25,706 nucleotides of DNA from IMG/VR virus record IMGVR_UViG_3300027909_000059, positions 1 through 25,706 of that record, one strand, 5' to 3'. The notes beneath the pieces are model-generated. The model was not told where the DNA came from, did not search any database, and worked only from the letters and a program-made list of their open reading frames with translations. Each line of letters opens with the position of its first letter. The first letter of the stretch is position 1. Below, one piece after another: positions 15,549 to 23,432 of the stretch. The position numbers and the translations under genes were made by a program. Origin of the DNA: a virus.

Positions 15549-15820
15549 TACTTCTTTCCTACGATACTATTTAACTTCAATTTAACTAATATGATACTTT
15601 TTTTGTCTTCCGAATAAGAAAAAGCAAAAGGGCATTCAGGAGTACCATCTTTATACTTCCCTAAGAAAGGAGTAAGATCATGATTTTTTCTTATATTATT
15701 GTTATATTCTTGTTCTTCTTTGATATGTGCTTCTCGCAAGCGAATAAATTTCTGGGATGCATTACTATCCATAAAACAGCACAATAAAAGGAGATAACCA
15801 TAATATATACTATTCTTCAT
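15548..15820 (-). CDS. Small protein with N-terminal signal peptide
   Basis: Protein of 90 residues; ATG 15820 overlaps the end of the upstream gene as ATGA. Residues 1-21 (MKNSIYYGYLLLLCCFMDSN, then A) form a typical n-, h- and c-region with a likely cut after DSNA. The mature part is small, charged and polar, with the sequence LTPFLGKYKDGTPECPFAFS. No family is recognised. Together with the 316-residue protein it is one of two apparently exported proteins in the virion operon, so a role at the host envelope (lysis, exclusion or DNA entry) is plausible but unproven. Confidence 0.65.
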   Translation of the reverse strand: MKNSIYYGYLLLLCCFMDSNASQKFIRLREAHIKEEQEYNNNIRKNHDLTPFLGKYKDGTPECPFAFSYSEDKKSIILVKLKLNSIVGKK

Positions 15821-18147
15821 TCTAACCTCACTGACGTTGGTTGGGTATGTAATACCATTCCTTGTATTTCAAATTCCTGTAATGAAACAGTAGGATCAAT
15901 CATTTGTTCTAAACTAAATGATATACCCAGTTGAATATACTCTCCACTTGATTGAAAGTAGATAGGGTGCCATAACAATTCCTGGAATTGCTCAAGAGGA
16001 TACATCGTTGGATCATACGGGAATGTTTCTAAAATATTGTTTCCCATGATAGCGCCTGTTTGAACACCGCCATCGATCATAGATACTTCAGACGATGATG
16101 GATAATAATCAACGGTGATTTCACCAGATGTTGTCTTAACAACACCGAAATCAATACGAGCAAGATATACATTCTGCCCATCATTAACATACGGGTTCCA
16201 TTGCTTACTCTTGATCTGAATATTAGAAACACGCGCTGCCGTTCCCAACCCATTGTACGTACCCGATAATAATCCAGGCACTAGGATTCTAATATTATTG
16301 GCATCAACAACGGTATATACCTGAAAAATATTACCATTGAGTGCTAGTTCTGTTGTAGCATCCCCGTCAACATCTTCGATGAGAATGAAATCCATATCAT
16401 AATCAAACTCAATAGGTTGATCGGTAAGATTATGACTTATGATGGTCAGAGTCAGTGACTGATCACCATTAAAGGTAATATTAGTAATTTGCATCGATGC
16501 TGCATTACGTGATATTTCAGTATCAAGAACCAATACGAATCCCTCAGGAGTACCGAATAAAATATCACGGTGCTGTCCTTGAATTGAGTTACTATTCCAG
16601 GCAAATGTTGCTTCTGCCCATTCTAGTGGATCTGAAGATGCCCATGTCATGTCAGTTGATTGTTCTAAATACCCAAATGTCGTTGCACAATCATCATTGA
16701 TCGCCCACGTGCCATTCTTATAGTTATACACTAATATTTGATTAGGGAATGTTTGCGTCGCTTGTTCAAGATCATCAACATAGGCCCAATATACTAATTC
16801 AGTATAGTAATCTCGGATACCTGCCGTGCGCTGTGTCGCATTGTTATCAAGCTCCATCTCAAATACGGTTGTTGGTATGTTATCATCGATACGAACAACA
16901 TTTGATCCGTTACATGCATGAACGCCTGTTTGACCAATCGTCAAAACATCTTTATCAAATGAGATAGAGCTGAAAGTCGATTGCGATCCTAATTCATTAT
17001 TAATTTTTTGCCATATAAAGGGACCGACTTGGTTACCGGTATATACTAATTCCCAGGTACTTCGTTCAAAATAAACAATAAGCCGATCTTTGATGAATTC
17101 CGCTGATATAATTTGTTCTTCCGTTGATGCATCAACAACACCACCACCAGCACCAACATTAGGAACGTTATCTGCTTGTGCTCTTTCATACCATGCATTG
17201 ACGGCGAACGGCGAACCATAAAAACAATACCGTGCACGATTGGTATACGCAGTATTAACACCCGCACCACCACTATTATCATTTTCTATAGTGCTTAACA
17301 GTACTAATCGATTCTTAAAAGGAACAATCATTCGTGCTGTCTTAACATAAGGACCAGTATGAATCGCGCCACCAGCTGGTCTGAAATAAAATGCATTCGC
17401 ACCCGATGCAGCAGTCCACGTTGTTCCATCAAAAAACCAAATAGGATCATCATTCGCACCTGGTGTTGGCACCGTCGCATTGTAATTAGTAACAAATAAA
17501 TATTTTGTACCTACTAATCCCTGCCAGTTAGTAACCCAAAAATAGTTCAGATTAGTACCATGCCATATCGCGGTACCAGATCGCCCCCATGAAACACCTG
17601 AAAATACGTAGGCATACCGCATATCAAATGCATAGGTCGGATGATTATTAACCGCGTTAATTTCATACTGACTAATACCCATAACCGGAAGGCTTGGATA
17701 GAAAAAAATAGTAGTCGTTGCTGGTCCACCGGTAATCGTAAAATCACCATTGCTAATATTAAAAGTACCGGATCCCATCGTTGCTAGCATCGCTTGCACA
17801 CCAGCAACTGCTGAAATAACCGTGTACATTTCATCATCAATAGAAAATGCTTGTCCAACCGCTAATGGTAGTGACGCGTCACCTAAAATAGTACGCACAT
17901 TACCCGCAGCAGCTCCTGCACCACTCGTAATACCAACTCCTGCGCCACCAGCAGCAAGTGAAGCACGAAGTCGTGTTTCAAATTGGGTGAATCCCATCAT
18001 TATGGATCCGTATCGTTTTTTTAATCTGCTCCTAAATACATATGCATTCTGGAGATAATCAAATGCTTCATCAGGTATTAACCATGGTGGTGCATTTTTT
18101 GTAAGTCCCGAATTAATAGGTGCGATTAAAAAACGATCGAATGCCAT
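15817..18147 (-). CDS. Large tail hub-like structural protein
   Basis: Largest gene in the window, 776 residues, ATG 18147 with AGGAT upstream. The N-terminus (RFLIAPINSGLTKNAPPWLI then PDEAFDYLQNAYVFRSRLKK) is a start I associate with large phage neck or tail proteins. The middle is beta-rich, with the motifs MIVPFKNRLVLLS, EFIKDRLIVYFERSTWELVY and IGQTGVHACNGSNVVRIDDN, spaced as in a beta-propeller; this recalls the packaged-DNA stabilisation/hub protein of short-tailed phages such as P22 gp10. The C-terminal 150 residues are beta domains. It follows the adaptor-like gene, as expected for head-tail joining. Structural role is likely; identity with gp10 is an inference. Confidence 0.65.
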   Translation of the reverse strand: MAFDRFLIAPINSGLTKNAPPWLIPDEAFDYLQNAYVFRSRLKKRYGSIMMGFTQFETRLRASLAAGGAGVGITSGAGAAAGNVRTILGDASLPLAVGQAFSIDDEMYTVISAVAGVQAMLATMGSGTFNISNGDFTITGGPATTTIFFYPSLPVMGISQYEINAVNNHPTYAFDMRYAYVFSGVSWGRSGTAIWHGTNLNYFWVTNWQGLVGTKYLFVTNYNATVPTPGANDDPIWFFDGTTWTAASGANAFYFRPAGGAIHTGPYVKTARMIVPFKNRLVLLSTIENDNSGGAGVNTAYTNRARYCFYGSPFAVNAWYERAQADNVPNVGAGGGVVDASTEEQIISAEFIKDRLIVYFERSTWELVYTGNQVGPFIWQKINNELGSQSTFSSISFDKDVLTIGQTGVHACNGSNVVRIDDNIPTTVFEMELDNNATQRTAGIRDYYTELVYWAYVDDLEQATQTFPNQILVYNYKNGTWAINDDCATTFGYLEQSTDMTWASSDPLEWAEATFAWNSNSIQGQHRDILFGTPEGFVLVLDTEISRNAASMQITNITFNGDQSLTLTIISHNLTDQPIEFDYDMDFILIEDVDGDATTELALNGNIFQVYTVVDANNIRILVPGLLSGTYNGLGTAARVSNIQIKSKQWNPYVNDGQNVYLARIDFGVVKTTSGEITVDYYPSSSEVSMIDGGVQTGAIMGNNILETFPYDPTMYPLEQFQELLWHPIYFQSSGEYIQLGISFSLEQMIDPTVSLQEFEIQGMVLHTQPTSVRLE

Positions 18148-18148
18148 A

Positions 18149-18760
18149 TTAATATCCTATCGCTAAATAATAAAAACTCACTGCCGCCGATCCTGTCGTA
18201 CTTCGTGGTGATCCCCATGCAGTAAAGTTTGCATTGGTAATCGCGACCAATCGTACTGCTAAATCAGTATCTAAAGCACCTGCTTGCAGTACCGTTAATT
18301 GAACACTTAAACAGACGGTAAATGCAGGCCCCGCAAATGCTATCACCGCAGATCCATTTGCTGTTCCTGGACCCCATTTTAATATAAGACCAGAAGGCAA
18401 ATAGGTGTAGCCATCCGTTCCCAATAATGGTGTTGCCGTACCAAGGGTCGAAGCGGTTGATGGTATTTGTGCAACACCAGAAGCAAGGGTTTTATTAATG
18501 TATAATTCATCTCGCGTTGATGTCACATTATTAAATGCGTACAGGGCCACATCACCAGCAGGGAACGAAGAACCTGCCGGCGGTGTAGCACCTTGATTGG
18601 GGAAATACAGCCAATTAAATCCAGAAGTACTATTAATAGAAGCGCTTGCAGCACTTGCGTTGCCTGCAATAGCGCCAAGGATAGTAAAATTGTTTAATAT
18701 ATTACCTTGTGAAATGGATAATTTATCAGTTGATTGCGGAATAAGTGGCAAAAAAGCCAT
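18149..18760 (-). CDS. Tail protein with fibre-type C-terminal domain
   Basis: Protein of 203 residues, ATG 18760 with AAGGAG. Residues 1-35 (MAFLPLIPQSTDKLSISQGN) are followed by a GDVALYAFNN...RDELYINK segment resembling the attachment segments of the fibres. The C-terminal part begins GYTYLPSGLILKWGPG, which matches the start of the fibre-tip domain known from phage gp53-like proteins (LP-x-GLI-x-x-WG), and ends FYYLAIGY. It probably sits at the tail surface. Its place between the hub-like and adaptor-like genes, away from the other fibres, is unusual. Confidence 0.65.
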   Translation of the reverse strand: MAFLPLIPQSTDKLSISQGNILNNFTILGAIAGNASAASASINSTSGFNWLYFPNQGATPPAGSSFPAGDVALYAFNNVTSTRDELYINKTLASGVAQIPSTASTLGTATPLLGTDGYTYLPSGLILKWGPGTANGSAVIAFAGPAFTVCLSVQLTVLQAGALDTDLAVRLVAITNANFTAWGSPRSTTGSAAVSFYYLAIGY

Positions 18761-18769
18761 GATATCTCC

Positions 18770-19909
18770 TTAAAGACTACTACCGCCACTGCCCCATCCA
18801 CTAAATCCGCCTGTTGTTGGAGACGTTTGTTCAGTGTAAATAGTAGCAACGCGTTCATTGGTATATTGTACAATTGTTCTACGGCCTATCAATCGTTCTT
18901 GTTCTTTCAATGCAGGAAGCAGCAGTTGAACGCTATCCATGTCCATACGATCTTCAAGAATCTTTTTTGCTGCTGAAAATGCTATATATTGCCAGTACTC
19001 TTCAAGCTCAGGGCTTTGAGACGTTGCCAAAAGAGCTGTTGGTCGTTTATATACCTCTATGTCGATTCTATATGGCTGATCAGGAACCGGACGTATTACA
19101 AATGTATTGCCATAATAAAGCATTGCCTGTGGCATACCAAGTCTTTGATTATTAGTCTGGCTGTTAATAGGAATCCCTGATCCTGGTGCAGTACCAAACG
19201 TAATCGTGTACACGCCGGTAGCGTAATTGATTGTATTAGTCACATCGACAACCGTTGGCGGAGCCAGCAGCGCTGCTTGATACGCAGCAGATGCAGGATC
19301 ATATAAATTACCATCAACCGTAGGATTACCGGTAGTTGCATTGATGACTGGCACATCAACCAATGCTAAGCCGTTCAAATTTGAATCAGCAGAATCAAAA
19401 AGTACTTGCCCTTGTACCAAGCCAACATTCTGAATAACATTCCCTGGCGTCGATTGTAGAGCATTTACGACGCCAGTAAATGAGGTAGTCACACCATCAC
19501 CTGCATTGGCTGTCAATGCGATGGAGTTCACATTTGGATAATATCCGTAAAATTGTTCCCGCGATTGGGTGTACAGGGTTTGATAACCAGCAACATAAAT
19601 TGGCGGATGAACTGAGATATATTTGTTCTGAAAGTTATAGAGTGGATTATAAACAATCGTTGGATTCGCTACTGGATCACCGAATGATATCTCATCAGTA
19701 CGGTAGGTATCTTGGTAGGGATTCGTGTAAAATGCAAAAGTTGTTCTGAGATTAAATGTCCTTAGATGCTCAGGAAAATCATACACAACAAAGGTGTTAA
19801 TGTAATTTTGAAGATCAAGATCAGTAAGCTGAGCAGTAGAAGGAGAACGCGTGAGACGCCTTACCTTCGTTTGTATTGCCTGTAATGTCGTTGTTGGTGG
19901 TATTGGCAT
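18770..19909 (-). CDS. Probable head-tail adaptor protein
   Basis: The start is ATG 19909 (MPIPPTTTLQAIQTKVRRLT): AAGGAG lies eight bases upstream, while the in-frame TTG two codons earlier is too close to that site. The product has 379 residues. The helical N-terminus (LTRSPSTAQLTDLDLQNYIN) and C-terminus (EEYWQYIAFSAAKKILEDRM) surround a beta-rich middle with the segments TPGNVIQNVGLVQGQVLFDS and ATGVYTITFGTAPGSG. This helix-beta-helix plan, the absence of catalytic motifs and the position between head genes and the hub fit an adaptor that joins the portal to the tail. The call is by context and general appearance. Confidence 0.6.
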   Translation of the reverse strand: MPIPPTTTLQAIQTKVRRLTRSPSTAQLTDLDLQNYINTFVVYDFPEHLRTFNLRTTFAFYTNPYQDTYRTDEISFGDPVANPTIVYNPLYNFQNKYISVHPPIYVAGYQTLYTQSREQFYGYYPNVNSIALTANAGDGVTTSFTGVVNALQSTPGNVIQNVGLVQGQVLFDSADSNLNGLALVDVPVINATTGNPTVDGNLYDPASAAYQAALLAPPTVVDVTNTINYATGVYTITFGTAPGSGIPINSQTNNQRLGMPQAMLYYGNTFVIRPVPDQPYRIDIEVYKRPTALLATSQSPELEEYWQYIAFSAAKKILEDRMDMDSVQLLLPALKEQERLIGRRTIVQYTNERVATIYTEQTSPTTGGFSGWGSGGSSL

Positions 19910-19921
19910 AACCAATTCTCC

Positions 19922-20281
19922 TTATAAAAGATTAATCTCAGCGGGAGCAAGCGTATCATTATTTGAGCCAATCGGTACAGATAATCCACATACATTTATT
20001 TTGGAAGATAACCCAACGGGAATAACAAATGGTGCAAATTGTGTTGTATCAATAGTAATAGTAAATGTTGTAGGACTCGTAACAACAATCGGAGAGGTCA
20101 TTTGGTCTAACTGAATCATGCCTAAAGCTGGCGGTATATCAAACCTCACGACCGTTCCATTTGGATAACCATGGGCAAATGAAGTAGTTACCAGAGCAAA
20201 AGGACTGTTCGTGATTGCGGTAATAATTCGCATGGCTGGACCATAAACAGGATCCGTATAGGCATAACACTGATAAGCCAT
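19922..20281 (-). CDS. Small structural protein sharing a domain with the 367-residue head protein
   Basis: Protein of 119 residues, ATG 20281 with AAGGAG upstream. Residues about 20-90 (ITNSPFALVTTSFAHGYPNG ... VRFDIPPALGMIQLDQM ... TFTITIDTTQFAPFVIP) match a region in the protein encoded at 20806-21909 (ITNAVTPTVSTSIAHGMTPG ... IRFSIP ... GMIQLNG ... INIDTSAFNTFVWP). The T-S-x-A-H-G-x-x-x-G motif followed by G-M-I-Q-L is characteristic of a small beta domain repeated in phage structural proteins. A decoration, neck or tail-tube role is possible. Confidence 0.68.
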   Translation of the reverse strand: MAYQCYAYTDPVYGPAMRIITAITNSPFALVTTSFAHGYPNGTVVRFDIPPALGMIQLDQMTSPIVVTSPTTFTITIDTTQFAPFVIPVGLSSKINVCGLSVPIGSNNDTLAPAEINLL

Positions 20282-20307
20282 GATCTCTCTCCTTGTTAAT
20301 AACTACA

Positions 20308-20733
20308 CTACTTTAAAAATGTTACCGTTTCAATATTCGATGGTGTTAATTCTGCTATATCATTGGAGTCCATAAAATCTAATGGTTCAAATGAACAACG
20401 GCGCTTTTTCTTGGTGATCTGAATAGAAGGCAATCCCTTATCATCCATTTTATACGCGTGTTCAGGATACCAACAATTATTGGATAAATGATGCGCAACG
20501 CCACGCGGAATAGTATAAATAGATCCATCATTTAAAGTATATGTTTCTATTTCGTCTTCCTTATATTTTCGGAAAGAAAACGCCATAGTCCCATTGGGGA
20601 CTTCAAAAAATCTAAAAATGCCCCGTACCATTTCACGGTCTTTGTCTCGCATGTACTTAAGATCTTTTTTTGTTTTTTGATTGGTCTTAGCCGCATTGGT
20701 CTCAGCGGTTCCTTGCAATTTTCCATCTGACAT
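20308..20733 (-). CDS. Conserved phage protein of head region, unknown function
   Basis: Protein of 141 residues, ATG 20733 with AAAGGA upstream. It has a lysine-rich N-terminus (TAETNAAKTNQKTKKDLKY), then KDREMVRGIFRFFEVPNGTM, a beta-rich segment with AFSFRKYKEDEIETYTLNDG, the segment YTIPRGVAHHLSNNCWYPEH and a basic KKKRRCSFEPL stretch. Its position among head and neck genes suggests a minor virion or assembly protein. I recognise the general pattern from phage gene sets but cannot name a function. Confidence 0.68.
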   Translation of the reverse strand: MSDGKLQGTAETNAAKTNQKTKKDLKYMRDKDREMVRGIFRFFEVPNGTMAFSFRKYKEDEIETYTLNDGSIYTIPRGVAHHLSNNCWYPEHAYKMDDKGLPSIQITKKKRRCSFEPLDFMDSNDIAELTPSNIETVTFLK

Positions 20734-20759
20734 GGATTTCCTTTCTATAATTTTACAAC

Positions 20760-20781
20760 GGGGAAGGCCGTCGCCCTCCCC
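20760..20781 (-). terminator. GC-rich hairpin after the 367-residue head gene
   Basis: On the minus strand GGGGAGGGC and GGCCTTCCCC form a 9-bp stem (one G-U) with a 4-base loop, 24 bases after the stop at 20806. The following GUUGUAAAAUU is only weakly U-rich, so partial termination or 3'-end protection of the abundant head mRNAs is more likely than a full stop. Confidence 0.5.
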
Positions 20782-20805
20782 TTAATGTGACATTAATTAA
20801 AAAGT

Positions 20806-21909
20806 TTATAGTCCGCCGTAAGATGACTTACCAGCAACCCAATAAACAACATCAGCAGCAGCAGTACCCGCAGGACCACTAATTGCTAATGCACCAGCAA
20901 CGGTACCAACCCCGCCAGTACCAAGAACCATACCAAGGAATCCAGTATTAACGGTAGCATCGGCAAGGATACCTGATTGCGTTCCATTAATTTGTATTCC
21001 TCCAATAGTAGGAACCTGTGACGCAGGAGTTGATAATGATGTTGCGGTATCTTCACCAAACGGCACCATAAGTGGGAATGATGAAGGTTGTTGCGCAACA
21101 GTAGGCCATACAAATGTATTGAATGCTGATGTATCAATATTGATAACGAAGTTATAATCATCCGTTACCGATAAGACGATAGCACTCAAGCCATTCAATT
21201 GGATCATGCCAGGGTTACCAATCACCAACGTTGGAATAGAGAACCGAATCTCTTGTCCCGGTGTCATGCCATGAGCAATAGAGGTACTCACGGTTGGTGT
21301 TACGGCGTTTGTGATATTAACCACCACACGTCGACGTGGATAGAAAAGTTCTGATGTGTTAACAATGCGGTAGAAACCAGCACCACCAACTACACCAGGA
21401 ACATTCGCTAATGGGTTAGTCGCCGTAAGTAAGGTGAAACTCACATTAGTGGTGACCGCACCAACGACCATATCGATACCATTAACATCAGTTTGTGCAG
21501 TATTGCTCATACGAACAACACTTCCTACAACAATACCAGCCGTAGATGCTGTTGATACAACAGGGCGAACAGCATTAGTAGACGCTGTTGTCGCGACTGC
21601 ATTACCAATTAACGGTAAAGCTCCTGCAGTTTGTCCTGATGGATCATAAAGAGTAAAACCACCAGATACTAACGTATCACCACTCATAACGGCAGTTGCG
21701 TTACCATAGTAGTTAACAACACCGGTTCCGGGAGCCATACCACGTTGCCAGTAGTAACTGACACCTAAACCAGTAGCACCACCGACTTTTGCTGCATTGG
21801 TGTAGTTAAGAACCTTCATCCAATCAACGCCAGATGGTATTTTGATATATTGATTTACAACGGTTGCAGGGACTACAAACGAACCCTGACCTATAATAGT
21901 TCCGTCCAT
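20806..21909 (-). CDS. Head-associated structural protein (possible decoration or minor capsid)
   Basis: Protein of 367 residues, ATG 21909 with AAAGGAG upstream, directly after the capsid gene. It is rich in G, T, V and A and poor in charge, typical of virion surface proteins: MDGTIIGQGSFVVPATVVNQ, then VDWMKVLNYTNAAKVGGATG and YYWQRGMAPGTGVV. Residues about 200-270 hold the AHG...GMIQLNG domain that also occurs alone in the 119-residue protein. The C-terminus (GTAAADVVYWVAGKSSYGGL) is hydrophobic. Its place next to the major capsid gene suggests a stoichiometric head component; a tail-tube role cannot be excluded. Confidence 0.65.
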   Translation of the reverse strand: MDGTIIGQGSFVVPATVVNQYIKIPSGVDWMKVLNYTNAAKVGGATGLGVSYYWQRGMAPGTGVVNYYGNATAVMSGDTLVSGGFTLYDPSGQTAGALPLIGNAVATTASTNAVRPVVSTASTAGIVVGSVVRMSNTAQTDVNGIDMVVGAVTTNVSFTLLTATNPLANVPGVVGGAGFYRIVNTSELFYPRRRVVVNITNAVTPTVSTSIAHGMTPGQEIRFSIPTLVIGNPGMIQLNGLSAIVLSVTDDYNFVINIDTSAFNTFVWPTVAQQPSSFPLMVPFGEDTATSLSTPASQVPTIGGIQINGTQSGILADATVNTGFLGMVLGTGGVGTVAGALAISGPAGTAAADVVYWVAGKSSYGGL

Positions 21910-21919
21910 ATTATCTCCT

Positions 21920-22600
21920 TTAAGCTAATGTTGCGCGTAAGTTAATTACCCACAAGTCATTAGTAATTCTTGGAACTTCAGCAAATTTGTAACCAACCGA
22001 CGCGTTCAACGCTAATGGCCCATCATAAATCGGTGGTCGATAAATAAAGCTTGCTGAGTAACCGTCTTGCTCAATGCATGCGTATGCTTCCATACCAACA
22101 CAGAAAATGTTGAATACATTGGCACCATTTGAAGATGCATTAGCAGTAAAGCTACCAATAGATGAAATCAAGAATCGAAGGTTACCAATAGCACCCCATT
22201 CTGAACGCAATGCATTCATTGGCGCAGGGTATTGGTTCTTTTGAATGAATCCAGCAACGGCATCAAGATTACCAGTCAATTGTGTTGAACATAATGCAAA
22301 GTATGCATCACGAACTGGTGCTGTACCGAATTTGTCTTCACCTTCGATGTTGTCCATAATCGTGTACGCATTATTGTTTAATAAAGTACGAACGACAGCA
22401 TCCACATCAGAACGGGTAATTTCAGTCGGATTATCACCATTAACACCACCAACACTATTAATAAAACCAGCAGTTGCTGCTAACATATCACGAGTTAATT
22501 GGTCTTCGGTTTGACGAAGAGATACACCAAGACGAGCAGCACATTCATTAAGAACAGGATCTTGGTTCTGCAGTGTGCATTTAACTGTTACTTTTTTTGA
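21920..22600 (-). CDS. Major capsid protein, exon 2 (C-terminal 226 residues)
   Basis: The second part of the split capsid gene. The coding frame begins at 22600 with S-K-K-V-T-V-K-C, directly after the group I intron, and runs through TLQNQDPVLNECAARLGVSL, RQTEDQLTRDMLAATAGFIN to the stop at 21920. The NQDPVLNE...RLGVSLRQTEDxLTRDML block is a hallmark of N4-gp56-type major capsid proteins. An ORF finder would start at the internal ATG 22486, which has no ribosome binding site and would drop the conserved block. After splicing the protein is 314 residues, forming the HK97-fold shell. Confidence 0.85.
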   Translation of the reverse strand, partial: SKKVTVKCTLQNQDPVLNECAARLGVSLRQTEDQLTRDMLAATAGFINSVGGVNGDNPTEITRSDVDAVVRTLLNNNAYTIMDNIEGEDKFGTAPVRDAYFALCSTQLTGNLDAVAGFIQKNQYPAPMNALRSEWGAIGNLRFLISSIGSFTANASSNGANVFNIFCVGMEAYACIEQDGYSASFIYRPPIYDGPLALNASVGYKFAEVPRITNDLWVINLRATLA

Positions 22601-22713
22601 CCAAATATTTTCTATTTGGCGGTTGGTCTTGTTATTCCCAACTCCCCTAGTCTCCTAAGGGATCGGACTGTCGCTTCACCTCTCGGTGTCCACTCGCCTC
22701 AGTCTCTCAGCGT

Positions 22714-23258
22714 GATAATTTAATTTATTTATGGTACGCTATATCCATACATTAAAATGAAGGAAAACTATGCATGACGAATTCTCATACTTATCACAAA
22801 ATAATTCAGAGCAACAACTAATAAGAGATTTGAAAATAACAACTATGAGCTATCTTGCTGGAATTGTAGACGGAGAAGGATGCATTGGATTAGAACATCT
22901 TTCACCGACTAAAAATAGAAAGAAAGATTATTACGTATGCCGACTTACCGTAGTTAACACCAGTGAAGAACTAATGAAGTTATTAGTGTCTAGCCTCAAA
23001 GGGCAATATGATACAAGAAAAAAGATAGAAGGCAGAAAGACTTGTTATAGATGGCATGTTTTTGGTAAAGACCTAGAACAAGCTATCTTGGCCTTGTTGC
23101 CTTATTTGCGTATCAAAAAGAAACAAGCGAAATTAGTTCTCGAATATAGAAATACAGTAGCAAGCAATGGTTGGCTCATTAGTGATGATGTACTTGCGCA
23201 TAGAAAAACCATTTGGATTGAATGTAAGAAATTAAATACCATAGGTGGTTAAATTATC
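22714..23258 (-). repeat. 10-bp inverted repeat (P6a) enclosing the endonuclease gene
   Basis: GATAATTTAA at 22714-22723 and TTAAATTATC at 23249-23258 are perfect complements. On the intron RNA they form P6a, looping out the homing endonuclease gene; the right arm contains the gene's TAA stop (23250-23252). Confidence 0.8.
22770..23252 (+). CDS. LAGLIDADG homing endonuclease, antisense to its intron
   Basis: Protein of 160 residues, ATG 22770 with AAGGA five bases upstream. Residues 28-39 (YLAGIVDGEGCI) are a LAGLIDADG motif with the catalytic acid at E36. Further conserved parts are YYVCRLTVVNTSEELMKLLV, CYRWHVFGKDLEQAILALLP and YLRIKKKQAKLVLEYRNTV. A single motif and this length fit the homodimeric class, which cuts intronless alleles so that the intron is copied in. 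The gene is encoded on the strand opposite to the capsid gene and intron, so it cannot be translated from the capsid mRNA and needs a plus-strand transcript; I see no strong promoter, only AT-rich DNA upstream. Confidence 0.9.
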   Translation: MHDEFSYLSQNNSEQQLIRDLKITTMSYLAGIVDGEGCIGLEHLSPTKNRKKDYYVCRLTVVNTSEELMKLLVSSLKGQYDTRKKIEGRKTCYRWHVFGKDLEQAILALLPYLRIKKKQAKLVLEYRNTVASNGWLISDDVLAHRKTIWIECKKLNTIGG

Positions 23259-23432
23259 TTCGCCCTTGTCGCCCTCGTCTTTACGTTAGGGCTTCCAAGT
23301 CAATCAGAGCGGATTTAAAGCAGGCCATTTACTGCTAAAACCAAGAAATTTCAAAGAACAATCGTCGTTAACCTGCTCGTTCAACTGTACATAGGTCTAT
23401 AATAAGTCGAACTCATACGGCACCTACTTTTT

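Larger units (their letters stand above)
22601..23432 (-). mobile_element. Group I intron in the major capsid gene, 832 nt
   Basis: Interrupts the capsid gene between codons 88 (GGT) and 89 (TCA). Elements traced on the minus strand (plus coordinates): P1, exon UACGGU (23433-23438) with internal guide GCCGUA (23416-23421), giving the expected U-G at the splice site; P3, UCCGCUC/GAGUGGA (23307-23313 and 22689-22695); P4, CUUG/CAAG (23296-23299 and 23265-23268); J4/5 GAA; P5, GCCCU/AGGGC (23288-23292 and 23271-23275); P6, GCG/CGC (23261-23263 and 22710-22712) plus a 10-bp P6a; P7, GACUG/CAGUC (22700-22704 and 22666-22670); P8, CACC-GAGA-GGUG (22677-22688); P9, CCCUUAG-GAGA-CUAGGGG (22644-22661). 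The intron ends in G. All elements fall in canonical order. Confidence 0.9.

Noticed and set aside
21920-22486. Capsid gene starting at the internal ATG 22486
   Set aside because: It has no ribosome binding site and would cut away the conserved NQDPVLNE...TEDQLTRD block, which is in frame back to the intron end at 22600.
22661-23305. Alternative P3 pairing GAUUG/CGAUC
   Set aside because: The 3' arm would lie after the second strand of P7, which is the wrong order for a group I core. UCCGCUC/GAGUGGA sits in the right place, between P7 and P8.
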